NCBI GenBank assembly: GCA_001598975.1
Contig: BBXU01000832.1
Location: 62,001-126,000 of the forward strand
Direction of reading: 5' to 3'
Length of the DNA stretch: 64,000 nt
Source: Parachlorella kessleri
Taxonomy: Eukaryota > Chlorophyta > Trebouxiophyceae > Chlorellales > Chlorellaceae
Shown: one piece after another, positions 33,777 to 45,524 of the stretch
How positions within the stretch are numbered: the first letter of the stretch is position 1
Layout: every line of letters starts with the position of its first letter
Translations under genes and position numbers: made by a program
The notes under the pieces: model-generated
What the model saw: the letters and a program-made list of their open reading frames with translations, nothing else
Databases searched by the model: none
What the model was told of the DNA's origin: nothing

Positions 33777-36700
33777 TCAGTCAAAGCGGATGTGTCGCGA
33801 GCCAGAAGGAGTGACCTTTACTTGCATGTGCCCGCTGCCAGGCTGCTGCCGCTGCCGATGTTCATGGTCAGAGTCTCGGTACGCCCGCCTGCCAGAGGCG
33901 CCCCCGTTGTGGCCGTGCTTATGCCGCTTGCCCTCGCGCTGAGCACGCTGGGCTCCCTCATCAGCATCTCCCGACATGCTGCGCTCCCGCCGCCGCTTGC
34001 CTTGCTTGCCATCCTGCGCGTCACGGTCCATACACGCATGCTGTTTGCAGTCACGTACCGACCACGCCTCGTGCACAAGTCGGAGAGCTCCCAGCAAGGG
34101 TGCTCTCCCCTAGCAGCCGCAGACAGCTCTGAGCTTCACAGAAGAACTGGATATCCTTCTGCCTTTGGCTGTGCATGCCATCCTAGCCACCCCTTGAGGG
34201 GGATTGACAAACCCATGCTGCCTGCCCGCCTGGCTCCTACTGACTGCCCTGCTGCACCAGGACCTCATCTTGCAAACCGTTGCACATGGCTGTGGGCACC
34301 CGGGAATGCACCAAGTATTCCCCTTGCCGCCCATCCAGATCTCCAATTCTTTTCCGACGAGCAGCAAATGCAAGGCCAGACCAAGCACACCCACCTGCTG
34401 TTGCTTGCTTCCCCACGTCCAGGGCGTAGGAGAGGAATATACACTACCCACACAGCCCACCTGCTGCGGCCCCTCCCTCCTGCCGCTCACTTTCCCCTGC
34501 CTTGCACATTTCCCCACGCTGCGGCTGACCCGTCCCAGAACATGCGTCCCATCGTTGGCTAAGCATCTGAAATCCCCGCCCCCCAGCCTCCCCCCATGGC
34601 TACATCGCTACACCTCCCCAATCACCACCACCACTACATTCCCACCATCTCCCCACCTGCTGCCGCCGCCGCTCTCTCTTGCCCCGCTTCTCCCGCCGCG
34701 CCTCCCTATCCCCATAGCCGCCCTCCTCCTCCTCAGCTTCAAAGAGCTGCGGAGGCTGCCGCGCAAACAGTACCGGGTCCAGCCGCATGATCCGTTGCAG
34801 CAGCGACTCAGAAGGGGCGCTGGGGGCGGTCAGCTGGTTGTAGGCCCAGTCAAACGCAGAGCGGACCTGCTACCCATGCAAAGGAGACTGAAAGAATTAG
34901 GGGGTAGGCGTGGGTGAAGGCTCCCCTTGAGCCGAGGTCAGGGGTTTGCGGCAGCAAAAAGCACAGCGGTGGCAGGCAGCAAATAGTAACAAGCCTGGGG
35001 CAAGGATGGGGTGTGGGTAAGAACGCGGAAGGCCCTCGGTTGGCTGCGGGCTTACATGCAGCCTCACACGAGATGGTACTTAGGCATGCATGGCTAATGG
35101 CTAGCTACCATCACCACACTCGAGACTCAAGTCCTATCACTAGCAGCACGTGCGCTCCACACACCACAGCCAGCCTGGTGTTGGGAGGCCAAAGGACAGC
35201 GCGGGACCCACCCTTAAGGCACCGGGGGGTTTGCGCAGTACCCAACCTCAGGATAACCGGTGAATCTACAGACACACCCTCAGGATACCAGGAAACCTGT
35301 GATACACACCCTCAGGGATCCGCGGCACCCACCCTGGAGATGTTGTAGGAGTTGCGGCCCAGGTCGTTGTCGGGGTCGTTGGGGTCCTCCACCGCCAGCA
35401 GCCACGGCCTCTCCGCCTGCCAGAACCCCTTGTTGCGCTTGTTGAAGAAGGAGCCGCCCCGCCGACAGCTCACGCCCACCTGCACCACAGAATTACATAC
35501 GTATTTGTCACACACGACCAACAACAGGGTCTGCAAACACGCCTGGGAGGGGTAACCGCCACCCTGGCACCTCACCCCACTGGAAGGCAAGGTCCAGGAT
35601 GACAGCGCACAGCGCTACCCGTACCCCTTCACAATGCAGGGCTAGCGGGCTCCACTGCTGACTACGCAGGTTGTGCCTCAATGCAGCGCGCTCAGACAGC
35701 GCCAACTGGGGCTCCTCTCCAAGCTTCAACTGCCCAGCCGGGGCCCCAATGGGCACCAGCAATAGAAGCCACCCTCCTGTCTGACCTTGCCCATCTATTC
35801 TCCTACCATGCATGGCGTTCTTCCCACTTTACTCAGCCGCTTTGCGCCTCACCCACACCCACGGCCCACAGGTATCAATCAGCAACCCAACCATGGCATC
35901 AAACACCCTACCTGGTCGTTATTCAGGGAGCGCCCATACAGCCTGAAAAAGTCCACCAGGAGCACGCCAAGATTCGTCTCCAAAGGCGCCGCCGCCTGCT
36001 GCCTGCCGCCGCTGCCGCCGCCTGCGCCGCTGAACCGCTGGCCGCCCTGGGAGCTTGGCTGACGGCTGGGGTGCAGCTGCAGGAAGGCTGCCACCATGAC
36101 TAGGAGGGCGTAGGAGCCAAGGCCGCCGGAGTAGACCTGAAGGCAGAAGGAACCTTGGTAGGCAGACAGGCGGACATGCAGAGGAAGTGGATTCCGCAGC
36201 AGCGAGACTACCACCATGACTACGAGGGCAAGGAACCGCACCCGCCACAGTACAACTGGACACATGGCACAGGGAGGAATACAGCAACAGACATGCAGAA
36301 AGGTTGCCACAGGGTGCTTAGGTTAAGCTGTCGAGAGGTCCTAGATAGAGTAGAGCAGCGAGCTGTGGTAGTGTGTGACGCCTAGAGGTGCATAGCCAGG
36401 CTTCCAGCAAAAACGAACATAGCAAGTGGTAAAACACTCCAAGATGCAGGAAGTGCAAGCCGCATTCGAATGGGACTAAGGAGGTTGTGCGGCAGCACAT
36501 TGCCACGGTGCTCAATGCCTCCTTGCAGCAGCAAAACCAGTGACCTGGGCTGACGGTCAGGCACTGAGCAGCCCGGTCCCGCTGCGCTCAATACCTAACC
36601 GCCAGCCCATATCACTGAAACTGGCTGCTGCCAGGAGGCATATGCACCATGACCAGCCCTTACTTACACGCAGCAGAGACAAAAAACCAAAGCAACATTG

Positions 36701-39043
36701 GGGTCCAACCAACAACAAGCTGACCTCATTTAGGTCGCGCTGCTGCAAGAAGACCTTGAGCACCATGACGAGGGGTCGCATGGGAGGTAGCGAGTCCATC
36801 AGGTCCCGGACATTCTCAGCAGCCTGCATGGCGTGGGCAAGGTTGTAAGGGGGGTTTCCCATGCACAAAATTCCAATGTCTTCCATGCATCGCTGTGGAT
36901 GGGCTGGGTTTGGAGTGGGGTGCGGGGAGACAACCCAGGCAGTGAGTTTGGGGAGCACATGGCGCCCTCCCTGCACAGCATTGCTTGCTGCCTCCGACCA
37001 GGACGCTCGCCATACTGCTCACACTTGCACACCTCCTAGTGTCACCTGCTTCACAAAGAGAAGTCAGACTCCATACCGGCTAATGCTTGGCTCGCCCGCT
37101 GTGCTGTGCTGTTCTTTAGCCAGTTTCCAGCCTGGCATTTTAGCGCTCTCTGGCGGCAAAGCCATAGCCAGGCTAGAGGGCCGGATGGGGCTTATAGTTT
37201 CAATTTCCACCAATAAGGAAGACTTACCTCGGGGCCATTGGCCACATCGAAGGAGACATCAAAGTTGTAGCCCGACTCCGCCTCCTCAAACTTGATGATG
37301 GGTACCTTGGCTTTGGCAATAACCTGAGGAACGAGGGGCAGCCAAGCTCAGGGAAGAGAAGGGAGGGAACATGAGAGAAGGCACGAGGAGTATGCACTCC
37401 CGGCTCCCTTCCTAGGACCGTGCAACATTCCGGCTCAGAGGAAGGTTTGCACAACAACACACTGACCAAACCATCCTCGCCACCAGCTCGACTCTGCTCA
37501 AGGCTTGCTCATCTGCCAGGGCCGCAGCTCCGACCACGTATGCCATACCCAGCTCTCCCCAACGCAGCAGCAGCAGCAGCCCACCGCACCTGCACATTCT
37601 TGGCAAGCTTCTTGCGCAGCAGGCTTTGCGCCAGCGCCTTGAGCCCAGCGGGCACGTCGGCACAGCCAGAGTCGACTACTACCGCATCCACATCGCTGGT
37701 AGGCAGGTAAAGACCTGCAGATAGCTACCCGAGGCGGTGGTCGCTATTCACTGCTACCGGTCAACAAGCAGTAAACACAAACGTATCACGCCCACAGTCA
37801 CAATTTGAAGGACGACTACGACAGCAGAGCTGGTGTAAGAAGGCATGGCCAACATCCCATCACGCTTGCAGCCGTCACATACAGCCGTCTACAGAAACAA
37901 ATCTCGCGACAGTCAGGTCCACTCCTACCCAGCCCAGGCAAAAGACTTGGACCTCAGCAGTGGGCGAGGTGGCCTCCAATGCTGCGCTCTCCTCTGCCTG
38001 CCCCTGCTTATGCAGCTTGCTGTGAGACCCGGCCATGCCCCTGCACACCTGTGGCGAAGCTGCCAAAGACTTTGACCTCGGCTGAGGGCCAGATGGACTG
38101 CACAGCGCCACTGACCCTCTCTAGGGCAGCTTGTCGCTGCTCGGACTCCTCTTCGCTGGGGGCCAGGTATCTGCAGAACTCCGCTATCTCTGCAGGGTGT
38201 GTGAACGGATACTTGTGCAGACAATCATAAGGATAGAAGTCTGCCCAGGTTAGATCTGGAACTATCACACATCTGGGCCAAGTGGTGACCAGCAGACCAA
38301 GTGCAGCATTACATCCTACCAAGTATACTCTCTCAATTGCGTGTGGCATTGCTGCTACATAGCTGTACAGAGCAAGGTAAGTTGGCTCCGCTTCATGCAG
38401 TGCATGGCAGCTTGGCAGCTTGGCCACCGAGCAAGGAACCTTCGCACCTTGATGTAATCGGAGCAGCGGGCTGCGTATGCCCTTCAGCGACCGCAGCCAG
38501 GGCACCCTGCTCAGAAGCTCTGTGCCCTGGACAGCTGCCGCCGAAGCCGAGGCCCCTGCCGCAGCCGCTGTACCACTTGGCTGCTGGCCGGCTGGAGGCC
38601 CTAGCGGGATGAACTCCTCCAAAGGCTCAGCGGCTGGCTGGGTTGTGGCAGGCCCACTGACACCGCTTGCAGGGATGGCGTCCTGCACTTGTATTTTCCA
38701 CAACCCCGCAGTGAGGCAGCCGTGCCTGCTACTAGGTAGTACCGCACCCCTCAGGCAGAATGCTGCCTCCACATCAGCTCGTCCAACCCACCTCCACCGG
38801 CGCAGCTGGTGCATCGAATGCCAGATAATCTAGCTCAGCATTGCCGTTGTGGCGTTCGCTGGGCAGCTCCGGCCTGACTGGCACAGGCTGCTCGGGGTAC
38901 AGTGGCACGTTCTGGGTCTGCTTGCTGCGGGGATTCTCAAGACTGAGGTTGACCTTGATTACATCGTACCTAAATACAGCACTGTCATTATGAACTAGCT
39001 CGCCTGCAGAAGTCATTGTGCGGTATGCATCCAAGTTACGCAA
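33777..39043 (-). CDS. TRF4/PAPD5-type non-canonical poly(A) polymerase (about 588 aa)
   Basis: Ten minus-strand exons close in frame: 39043-38792, 38682-38448, 38189-38049, 37714-37590, 37323-37228, 36823-36725, 36136-35912, 35479-35333, 34866-34657 and 34013-33777. They give 588 residues. The family adds short oligo(A) tails to nuclear RNAs and, in yeast, works in the TRAMP complex to feed the exosome. The nucleotidyltransferase motif is present: VKVFGSFATG then LYLPTSDVDAVVVDSG, with catalytic Asp217 and Asp219, and a third Asp273 in YNFDVSFDV. The central and PAP-associated parts follow: PPMRPLVMVLKVFLQQRDLN, GGLGSYALLVMVAAFLQLHP, NLGVLLVDFFRLYG, and LAVEDPNDPDNDLGRNSYNI, then VRSAFDWAYNQL. 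The C-terminus is Lys/Arg/His-rich, like the basic tail of TRF4 proteins. A second in-frame ATG at 39016 may be the true start. A Ser/Gly/Gln insert occurs between the two PAP core segments. Confidence 0.9.
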
Positions 39044-39357
39044 ACCCCTTGGTACTTCACTGTGACGCTAGTCTACCCTTCTAGTGTATGTAATTGAAGC
39101 TTGTAGCCCTTCTTTGGGTGGTCGTAGCATGCTATAGCATCGTGCCATGCTGGACGAGCCGTGCCACCTAGGCAACATGAGACTGGGGCTGAGAAATGAT
39201 GAGTTTGTCCCGCATATTGATTTGACAGTGTTAGTTATTGACCGAGCCTGAGTTTGCCATCATGGTCCATGATGCTGCCTTCCCTTATAAGGCCCAGTAA
39301 CCGCAGCCAAGTGGCAACAGAACCCTTCGAAGAGGGTCTCCCATCCAGCCCAGCCAC
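39044..39357. promoter_or_regulatory. Divergent upstream region with TATA-like site
   Basis: These 314 bases separate the TRF4-type gene (-) and the farnesyltransferase gene (+). TTATAA at 39285-39290 lies 68-73 bases before the farnesyltransferase ATG and is a reasonable TATA candidate for that gene. Nothing similar was evident for the opposite gene. Confidence 0.45.
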
Positions 39358-42300
39358 ATGTTTGATGACGGCGTGACCACCGTCACCTCACTGGCGCAGC
39401 ACGAGTTAGAAGAGCGGATCCTGCAGCTCTATCGCGACTATGGGGATGAGGGTTTTGATGAGGGCGACCCTGCGCTCATCCTCACTCGCAAGCAGCACGC
39501 CAAGTACCTAAGCCAGGGCCTGGGCGAGCTGCCGCCAGGTTTCATCGCACTGGATGCCAGCCGCACGTGGATCTGCTACTGGGTGACTCACGCTCTGGCC
39601 CTGCTGGGTGCGCCGCTGCCCAAGGAAGCCCCCAAGCAGCAGCTGGTGGCCTTCTTGGCCAGCTGCCAGCACCCAGAGGGCGGCTTCGGCGGCGGGCCTT
39701 ACCAGCTGGCTCACTTGGCGCCCACTTACGCAGGTGCGTTGCCGCCTTGGAATGGGGAGCTGATTTGCGGCAGACTCTGCGACAGCCTCACACATCACGC
39801 TACGGCTCTGTTGGTTAGCACGGTTCTCGTGCTATCCATGTAGCTGTTGCGCTTCCGCAAAGCCAGCGTGGGACCCTCCTGTCCCTTCGAATCTTGCCAG
39901 GGCCTCCCAACATTTGAGATGTTTTTTGCCAAGTTCCCTGCAACCTTCACCAGCATGGCAGCACACAATTCTATGACCTGGACTGAACCATCCCTGCCGC
40001 TGCCTGCAGCTGTGGCAGCACTTGTCACCCTGGGTGGAGAGGAAGCCTTGGGGGTGATAGATCGGTCCCTGCTATGGAGCTTCCTCCTGCGGATGTGCGT
40101 TCCTCCGTCGCAAGGGGGCGGCATGACAATGCACGAAGGTACGGTAGCAGCAGCCAGCTTGCAAGTAGCCAGCAACAGCACACGGATAACCCTCGTGACT
40201 GCGGACAGCACAGTGCATGCGTGCGCACGGCAGCAGGGCTTTGCGTTGGTGGTGCTGCACGGCGCGCTGCGCTTTGGCTCCTGCCACCTTGACTTGGGCG
40301 TGCCCATGACGTGGCGCTCTGCTGGCGTGGACTCCCTACATGACCTCTGCGCGAGGAACAATGTAGGGCGTCCCTGCAGCTGAGGAGTTTTGTACTGGTG
40401 CTGCAACTCTTGCTCGCCTTGTCAGGCGGGTTTAGCATGGTCGTATTGGCTCCATCAGGGTACAGTTCCCGTCGTGGGCGGAGTTGGCAAGGTCTCTCCC
40501 CCCCATCAACAGCTTCCAGCCTCTGCCTGCCAGTGTAGGGGGCGAAGTGGATGTGCGGGGCTGCTACTGCGCCTTGGCTGTGTGCCACATGCTCCAGCTG
40601 GACATGCAGGCGCTGGCAGAGGCCTGTGCCATGGTGGACTACATTAAGGCCTGCCAGGTGGGGCTGCTGCCACAAATTTATTCCAGTTATTATTATATCA
40701 ACCAATTGTCCACCTGAGGCTGTGGCATGGTAGACTACATTGAGGCCTGCCAGCTGGGGCTGCTGCTCTTGACTGAGTTTAGTATCACCGATCCCACCTC
40801 AGGCTGCGCCATGTTGGACTAGATTAAGGCTTGCCAGGTGGTGTTATTGTGTGCCTCTTTTGAAGTGGTTGAAGTGAAAGGCGCTTGGAAGGAGCCTGCC
40901 CTGATAGAGCATGCTGGGTGTGCGAAGTAGTCTTGGTATCCCTGGGAGGTGGGCTGGGGAGGCACCTGTAAGTTTGGGACTCATCGGCCAGGTTAATAGC
41001 TTGTTTCGCGCTTAAGAAAAAACAAGGATGTGGTAGGATATCGACAGGGGAGTGCTCCCACTGGCAATCTCTGGAGCTGGGGTGGGCATTGAGCAGTTAA
41101 CTGAGCCTGCAAAGGCGCCCCATGCTCGGCAGTGGCTTGGATGCAAGACAAAACACACAGCATGGCTGGGCATTAAGCCCTGGAATTGTAGTCATGGGGG
41201 CTGTGACCTCAACTACCCTCACATAGGTACTGCTGGATGGCACAGGTGATGTGGTGCCTATTACCATCCCTTTATATATCAATGTAGAGCTACGAGGGTG
41301 GGCTGGGTGGCGAGCCGTGGAACGAGGGCCATGGCGGCTACACCTTCTGCGGCTTGGCTGCGCTGATGCTGCTGGGGAGGGCGGAAGCCCTGGACATCCC
41401 ACGCCTGCTGCACTGGGCTGCGCGATGCCAGGTGGGTGCACTATCCCCCCTTACAAACACCTTTCCTGCTTGCCGGTGAGCACCCTCGCCAGGCTTGTGC
41501 CATGCACTATCAGGATATATGTGAATACAGCAAGCCCCATTGCCAACCTCCAAAATCTTGTGATGCTGAAGCAACGGTCTCCTTACCATTGGAGCGCCGT
41601 CTCCCTTCCTCTCTGCACTGCTTGCGCACTGCGTATGTGGGCAGTGCTGTGCTGTGATGTGATGGGCTTTGTCATGCGAGGCATGACTAGGGCATGCTAT
41701 GGGGTGTGTGCAGGGTTCCATGGAGGGAGGCTTCATGGGCCGAACCAACAAGCTGGTAGATGGCTGCTACTCCTACTGGCAGGGCGCAGCCTTCCCCCTG
41801 CTGCAGCAGCTACTGGAGCAGCAGCAGAATCAGCAGCCGCACGATTTGCAGCAGGCACGGCAAGCTCAGCAGGTAGCAAAGCGCAGCAGTCCCAGCAATG
41901 GCGGTGGTGCTCCTCTGGGCGACCCAGCAGAACAGGCGGCTGCTGCAGCAGCTGTGGCAGCTGTGACAGAGCACTTGCTGTCAGGGGCCGCGGAGGCGTT
42001 TGTGGACGGCCTGCCCCCTGCGCTGGCGCCTGTTGAGGTGGCGCAGACGGCGCTGGCGCAGGCGCAGCAGCTGCTGGACGATGTTGTGGACCGGTCACTG
42101 CAGGTGGGGACGCACAGGCCGGCTTTGAACCACTCTGACTAGGCATACTCAGCCTGTTTGCACGGAACAGTTCATGGAAGAAGGTGCCTGGAGCGCTTCC
42201 GGTGCTGCAGCTGCTGCTCATCGCCTGCCGCCGTCGCCGCCGTCGCTGCTCCTGGTCCCCTTTTCGTCTTGTCGCTGGGTACGTCTTTAAAGCAGTCAAG

Positions 42301-43636
42301 CAGGGTATGAGAGCGGTTCATGCGTCGCCAGTGTCACATGTAAGATTGTCTGCCGGGGCTGGCCTCCGTTGCAGGCAGACGAGCGAGTCAAGGCGGCGGT
42401 GCAGTCCCACCAGGAGGATGGCAGGCAGCTAGAGCAGGAGGCAGCGGAGCTGCTAGAGCAGGCTGGCGAGGTGCAAAAGGTGGGTCGGGGCCCGCCGTCC
42501 ACGATTTGCTAGTATGCAAGCAACTAGTATCTGCATTGAGCCTGGCGTGCGCTTAGAGGATATGACCCTTGAACTGTATGGTGCAAAAGGTGGGTTTGCT
42601 GGGGGCGGGAGGTTCGCCACCGTCATCCCGCAGTCCGCTAGGCCGCCAAGAAGCAGCATGGGGGAGCGACCGGAGAATAGGAAGTTGTACATTCGGACGG
42701 GGCTGTATGCGTCCGGTTGTGCCCCGATACCTTTGAAGTGTAGTAGTTTGGTCACCAAGGCTGTCAGGGATTTGCATTTCCCGGTGGGTGGCTGTGACTT
42801 TGAATCGCAGGGATCCACCAGTTTCAGGACCGCGCGACAGCCTGGGCTGGCTGGTCTGCAGGATGCCATCAAACTACATGTGCTGACCGCATGTCAGTCC
42901 CCACACGGGTACCCGTTTGAACCCCACTGTAATCTGTCTGCAGTCAGTGGAGCGAGCTGTTAGCGAGCTAGAGGTGGCGCGGTGCAGCGCAGCGGCCCTG
43001 CTCCACGCTGCCACCACCCTAAGCCCTGGTGCGAATCCAGCAGTGGAACAGCAGCAACCCCAGGAGACCCCGCCGCAGCTATTTAACGCCAGGGCGCTCC
43101 AACTGTGGGTGCTCAAGTGCTGCCAAGGGGTGAGTGCCACCATCCGCCTGGGACGCTGCAAGACCTGTTGCACTTGGGCTTTCGGCAGTGCTTATAGAAG
43201 CAGTCTGGCCGTGTTTGGGGCATCCTTTTGAGCCTTCGCATGTGTCGGCAGGTCGAAGTGTTGATGTACTGTAAGTGAATCCCTGCCGGCATAAGTCTCT
43301 CCCAGCATGAAGCTGACCACTTGAACCGAGGCACTCATTTGCAATGGTGGTAGGCAGCGCGAACACAGAGGATGTAAGGACGTACTGGACTGACACTCTT
43401 TTTGTGCTTGCTATCCCCAGCCGCGTGGTGGCCTCCGAGATAAGCCTGGCAAGCCGCCCGACTACTACCACTCCTGCTACTGCCTTAGCGGCCTGTCCGC
43501 GGCTCAGCGCTACAGCGGCAGCGCCCTTGGCGGCAGCGACAACCTCTTGCTTAAGGCGGACCCGCTGTGTAATGTGGTGGAGGAACGGCTTGAGGAGGCC
43601 TTGGAGTATTTTAAGGCCTTGCCAGTCCCAACTTGA
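39358..43636 (+). CDS. FNTB: Protein farnesyltransferase subunit beta (554 aa)
   Basis: Eight exons, 39358-39733, 40010-40138, 40539-40657, 41288-41431, 41714-42103, 42375-42479, 42944-43129 and 43421-43636, close exactly in frame to 554 residues. The enzyme transfers farnesyl to the Cys of CaaX proteins as a heterodimer with the shared alpha subunit. Diagnostic blocks are LDASRTWICYWVTHALALL, GGFGGGPYQLAHLAPTYA, GGEVDVRGCYCALAV, GLGGEPWNEGHGGYTFCG, GRTNKLVDGCYSYWQ and PDYYHSCYCLSGLS. By family alignment the zinc ligands are Asp272, Cys274 and His500, and the diphosphate-binding residues include His223, Arg266, Lys269 and Tyr275; all are present. Residues of about 280-467, between the zinc Cys block and FNARALQ, form a Gln/Ala-rich insert far longer than the loop of about 30 residues in mammals. 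The exon 3 end is repeated twice in decayed form in the next intron. Confidence 0.96.
40621..40850 (+). repeat. Decayed triplication of the farnesyltransferase exon 3 end
   Basis: About 50 bases around the 3' end of exon 3 and its donor (40621-40671) recur at 40718-40768 and 40802-40850. The core reads GACTACATTAAGGCCTGCCA in the exon, with GACTACATTGAGGCCTGCCA and GACTAGATTAAGGCTTGCCA in the copies. Copy 2 has lost the GT donor (CAG/CT) and copy 3 carries a TAG in the exon frame, so neither can replace the real exon end. Confidence 0.85.
42514..42943 (+). other. Fully open frame spanning farnesyltransferase intron 7
   Basis: The 464-base intron before exon 42944-43129 is open in one frame from 42514 into the next exon, but not in the exon's own frame. 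Its translation is not low-complexity (for example ENRKLYIRTGLYASGC) and matches nothing I know. It begins after a copy of the donor context, GTGCAAAAGGTGGGT, which recurs at about 42581. It may be a piece of a dispersed repeat rather than a gene. Confidence 0.3.
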
Positions 43637-43770
43637 TGTGGCAGGCAAACAAACGCCTGGCGTGGCTGTGCACACCAGCGTGCTGCGTGGCGCACCGGCG
43701 TCAAGGTTTGCTGTGTTCTTTTGCAAAATCCACACGAGATGCTTGGCAGTGCGAGGTCCAGTCATGGTTA
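43637..43770 (+). other. Farnesyltransferase 3' flank up to LINE insertion
   Basis: This short segment between the stop codon at 43634-43636 and the left target-site duplication is probably part of the 3' untranslated region. The LINE tail begins only about 135 bases after the stop, so the insertion may alter the native 3' end. Confidence 0.5.
43760..43770. repeat. Target-site duplication, left copy
   Basis: AGTCATGGTTA is identical to 44379-44389 and flanks the LINE insertion exactly at its microsatellite tail. Confidence 0.85.
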
Positions 43771-44378
43771 TCAATCAATCAATCAATCAATAACGCTTCC
43801 CACAGCAGCAGACAGTGCCGTAGATGCGTCGTGTCTGGCGCATAAACCTATGACTAGGACACAAAAACATACAAATAGGGACATGTGGGAGCAGAGAGGA
43901 GGAATAAAGAGGCAATGAGGACAGTAGTTTGGGCAGTTTATAGTCATGTTCAGGTCTGCTTTATGGTTAGTAATTTAATCTAGTTCAGGTTTGGGCCTGC
44001 CGCACTGCCTCGTTCCACTTTGCTCTATCAACAGCTAGCCGCCGCCACGAGGTTGCTATGCCCTTGCTATGCACATCCGCCCGCAGCACATCCTCCCTCA
44101 GCCGCACAAGGGGCCTCCCCCGCGGTCGCTTTGCCGCCAGTTGGCTGAAGAAGACTAGCTTGGGCAGGCGCGTGTCAGGCATGCGAACCAGGTGTCCCAG
44201 CCAGAGCAGCCGCTGGAGCCTTAGCTGCTCCTTGATTGGCTGCTGCCCGCAGCGTGCTAGTATGACAGAGTTGGGGATGCGGTCCAGTAGGCTGAGTCCC
44301 AGTATTCGCCGCAGGCAGCGCATGTGGAACGTCTGCAGCCGCTGCTCCTGCTGTGCTGTAATAGCCCATGAGTGTGCG
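43771..44378 (-). mobile_element. 5'-truncated LINE (non-LTR retrotransposon) insertion
   Basis: A 608-base minus-strand insertion is bounded by an 11-bp direct repeat (43760-43770 and 44379-44389). From its truncated 5' end the frame is open through 43985 and encodes the C-terminal part of a LINE ORF2-type protein: RLQTFHMRCLRRILGL, LRLQRLLWLGHLVRMPDTRLP, RPRGRPLVRLREDVL and WRRLAVDRAKWNEAV. This is the conserved region downstream of the reverse transcriptase in many LINEs. About 190 bases of 3' untranslated sequence follow, then a tail of five TTGA repeats at the 3' end (TCAA repeats on +, 43771-43790). 5' truncation, a repeat tail and a target-site duplication are the hallmarks of target-primed reverse transcription. 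The element lacks its reverse transcriptase and endonuclease and cannot move by itself. Its intact frame and perfect duplication indicate a fairly recent insertion. Confidence 0.93.
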
Positions 44379-44389
44379 AGTCATGGTTA
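44379..44389. repeat. Target-site duplication, right copy
   Basis: AGTCATGGTTA matches 43760-43770 exactly and directly abuts the truncated 5' end of the LINE. Confidence 0.85.
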
Positions 44390-45524
44390 GGGAGGGCGGA
44401 CAACGGAAGCCAAGCTTACCCCTGGTGATGTGGATGGCGCAGAGGTGTGTAGATGAATCCAAATCAACCCAGAGCAGATGCGGCTTGCCTCGAGCCCTCA
44501 GGCTTGCTTGGTGGTAGAATTGCAAGATGCTCGGAACGGTGGCAGCTACCTCTTCATTGCACCCCCAGAGTACGTTTTGAATGCCACTCAAGGCTACTTC
44601 TCATACAGGCATGACGAGGCACACTTTTTGTCCACCGTCTCTCCTGATTGCCCCTAATTCCAGGTCCAACAATCACGGCATGCAGCAGGCCATCTACCAA
44701 ATCCTGTACACAACACAGCACACAGCATCCATTCGCAACCAATGCAGTATTTGCAGCATGACCCAAATCCTTCAAGGAACCAAGCCAAGTCCTACATTGG
44801 AGATGCACAAAGGGACATTATTGCGCAGCAATCAAGCAGTCCACAGTCTTCCAGTACTGTTCCCAGCGCGGTATAATCCACAGCTTATAGTCGACCCACG
44901 GCCAGAGCTCGTCTCAAGAGGTTGCCGCCTGCCTACCAACCTAGAGTCTGCCTACCACACACTCGTGCGCACCAGTGCCTGCCTAACACCCCTGCCTCGA
45001 ACCCTGCATGCGTTTCACAGGATCAAAGCCACCAGGGGTGACATTTTACACCATGGGACATCCGTCTAGCTTGGGGTTGGCACAGTAAATACCTCCCAAA
45101 CACACCCCACCGTGGGTACTGCCAGGAAAAAGGAACGACAGCAAGACATATGGAAGGCCTTCACCATATCGCATACAAACTGCAGCACCAAAGACGACCT
45201 ATGCCACCCTGATAGCGAGCGATTTTATAATAACAGCAAAAAAAACAGAGAGGGAAGGGGGAGGCCACTGCTTCTCCACGGCTCACCACTTGATCCCTCC
45301 TCGGATTGCCATACATGCCCCAACCCCCTGCCCCCAGCAACACCACCCATCAGCGTCCCCGGTCCCTCCATTCCCGTGCCAACCTCACAGGGCTGCCTAC
45401 TGACCCGTCGACTCCACTGCGAAGCTGCTGGTCCTAGCATGCACGACACACAGACAGCGGGCCAAATCCGGTCTTTCAGCCGGACTACTTCCAGCACACA
45501 CACCACTGGAAGCAGCAGCCAGGG
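44390..45524. other. Gap of about 1.1 kb, no gene seen
   Basis: The gap lies between the LINE insertion and the 3' end of the EXS gene. Open frames on + (44581-45069, 45112-45660) lack motifs; the second overlaps the last EXS exon on the opposite strand. It presumably includes the displaced farnesyltransferase 3' flank and the EXS 3' untranslated region. Confidence 0.4.

Noticed and set aside
33624..34562. 312-codon plus-strand frame
   Set aside because: It is antisense to the basic C-terminal exon of the TRF4-type gene and its intron; no motif.
38008..38814. 268-codon open frame on the minus strand
   Set aside because: It spans two real TRF4-type exons and the intervening intron in shifted frames; the motif-bearing exons with matched phases explain it better.
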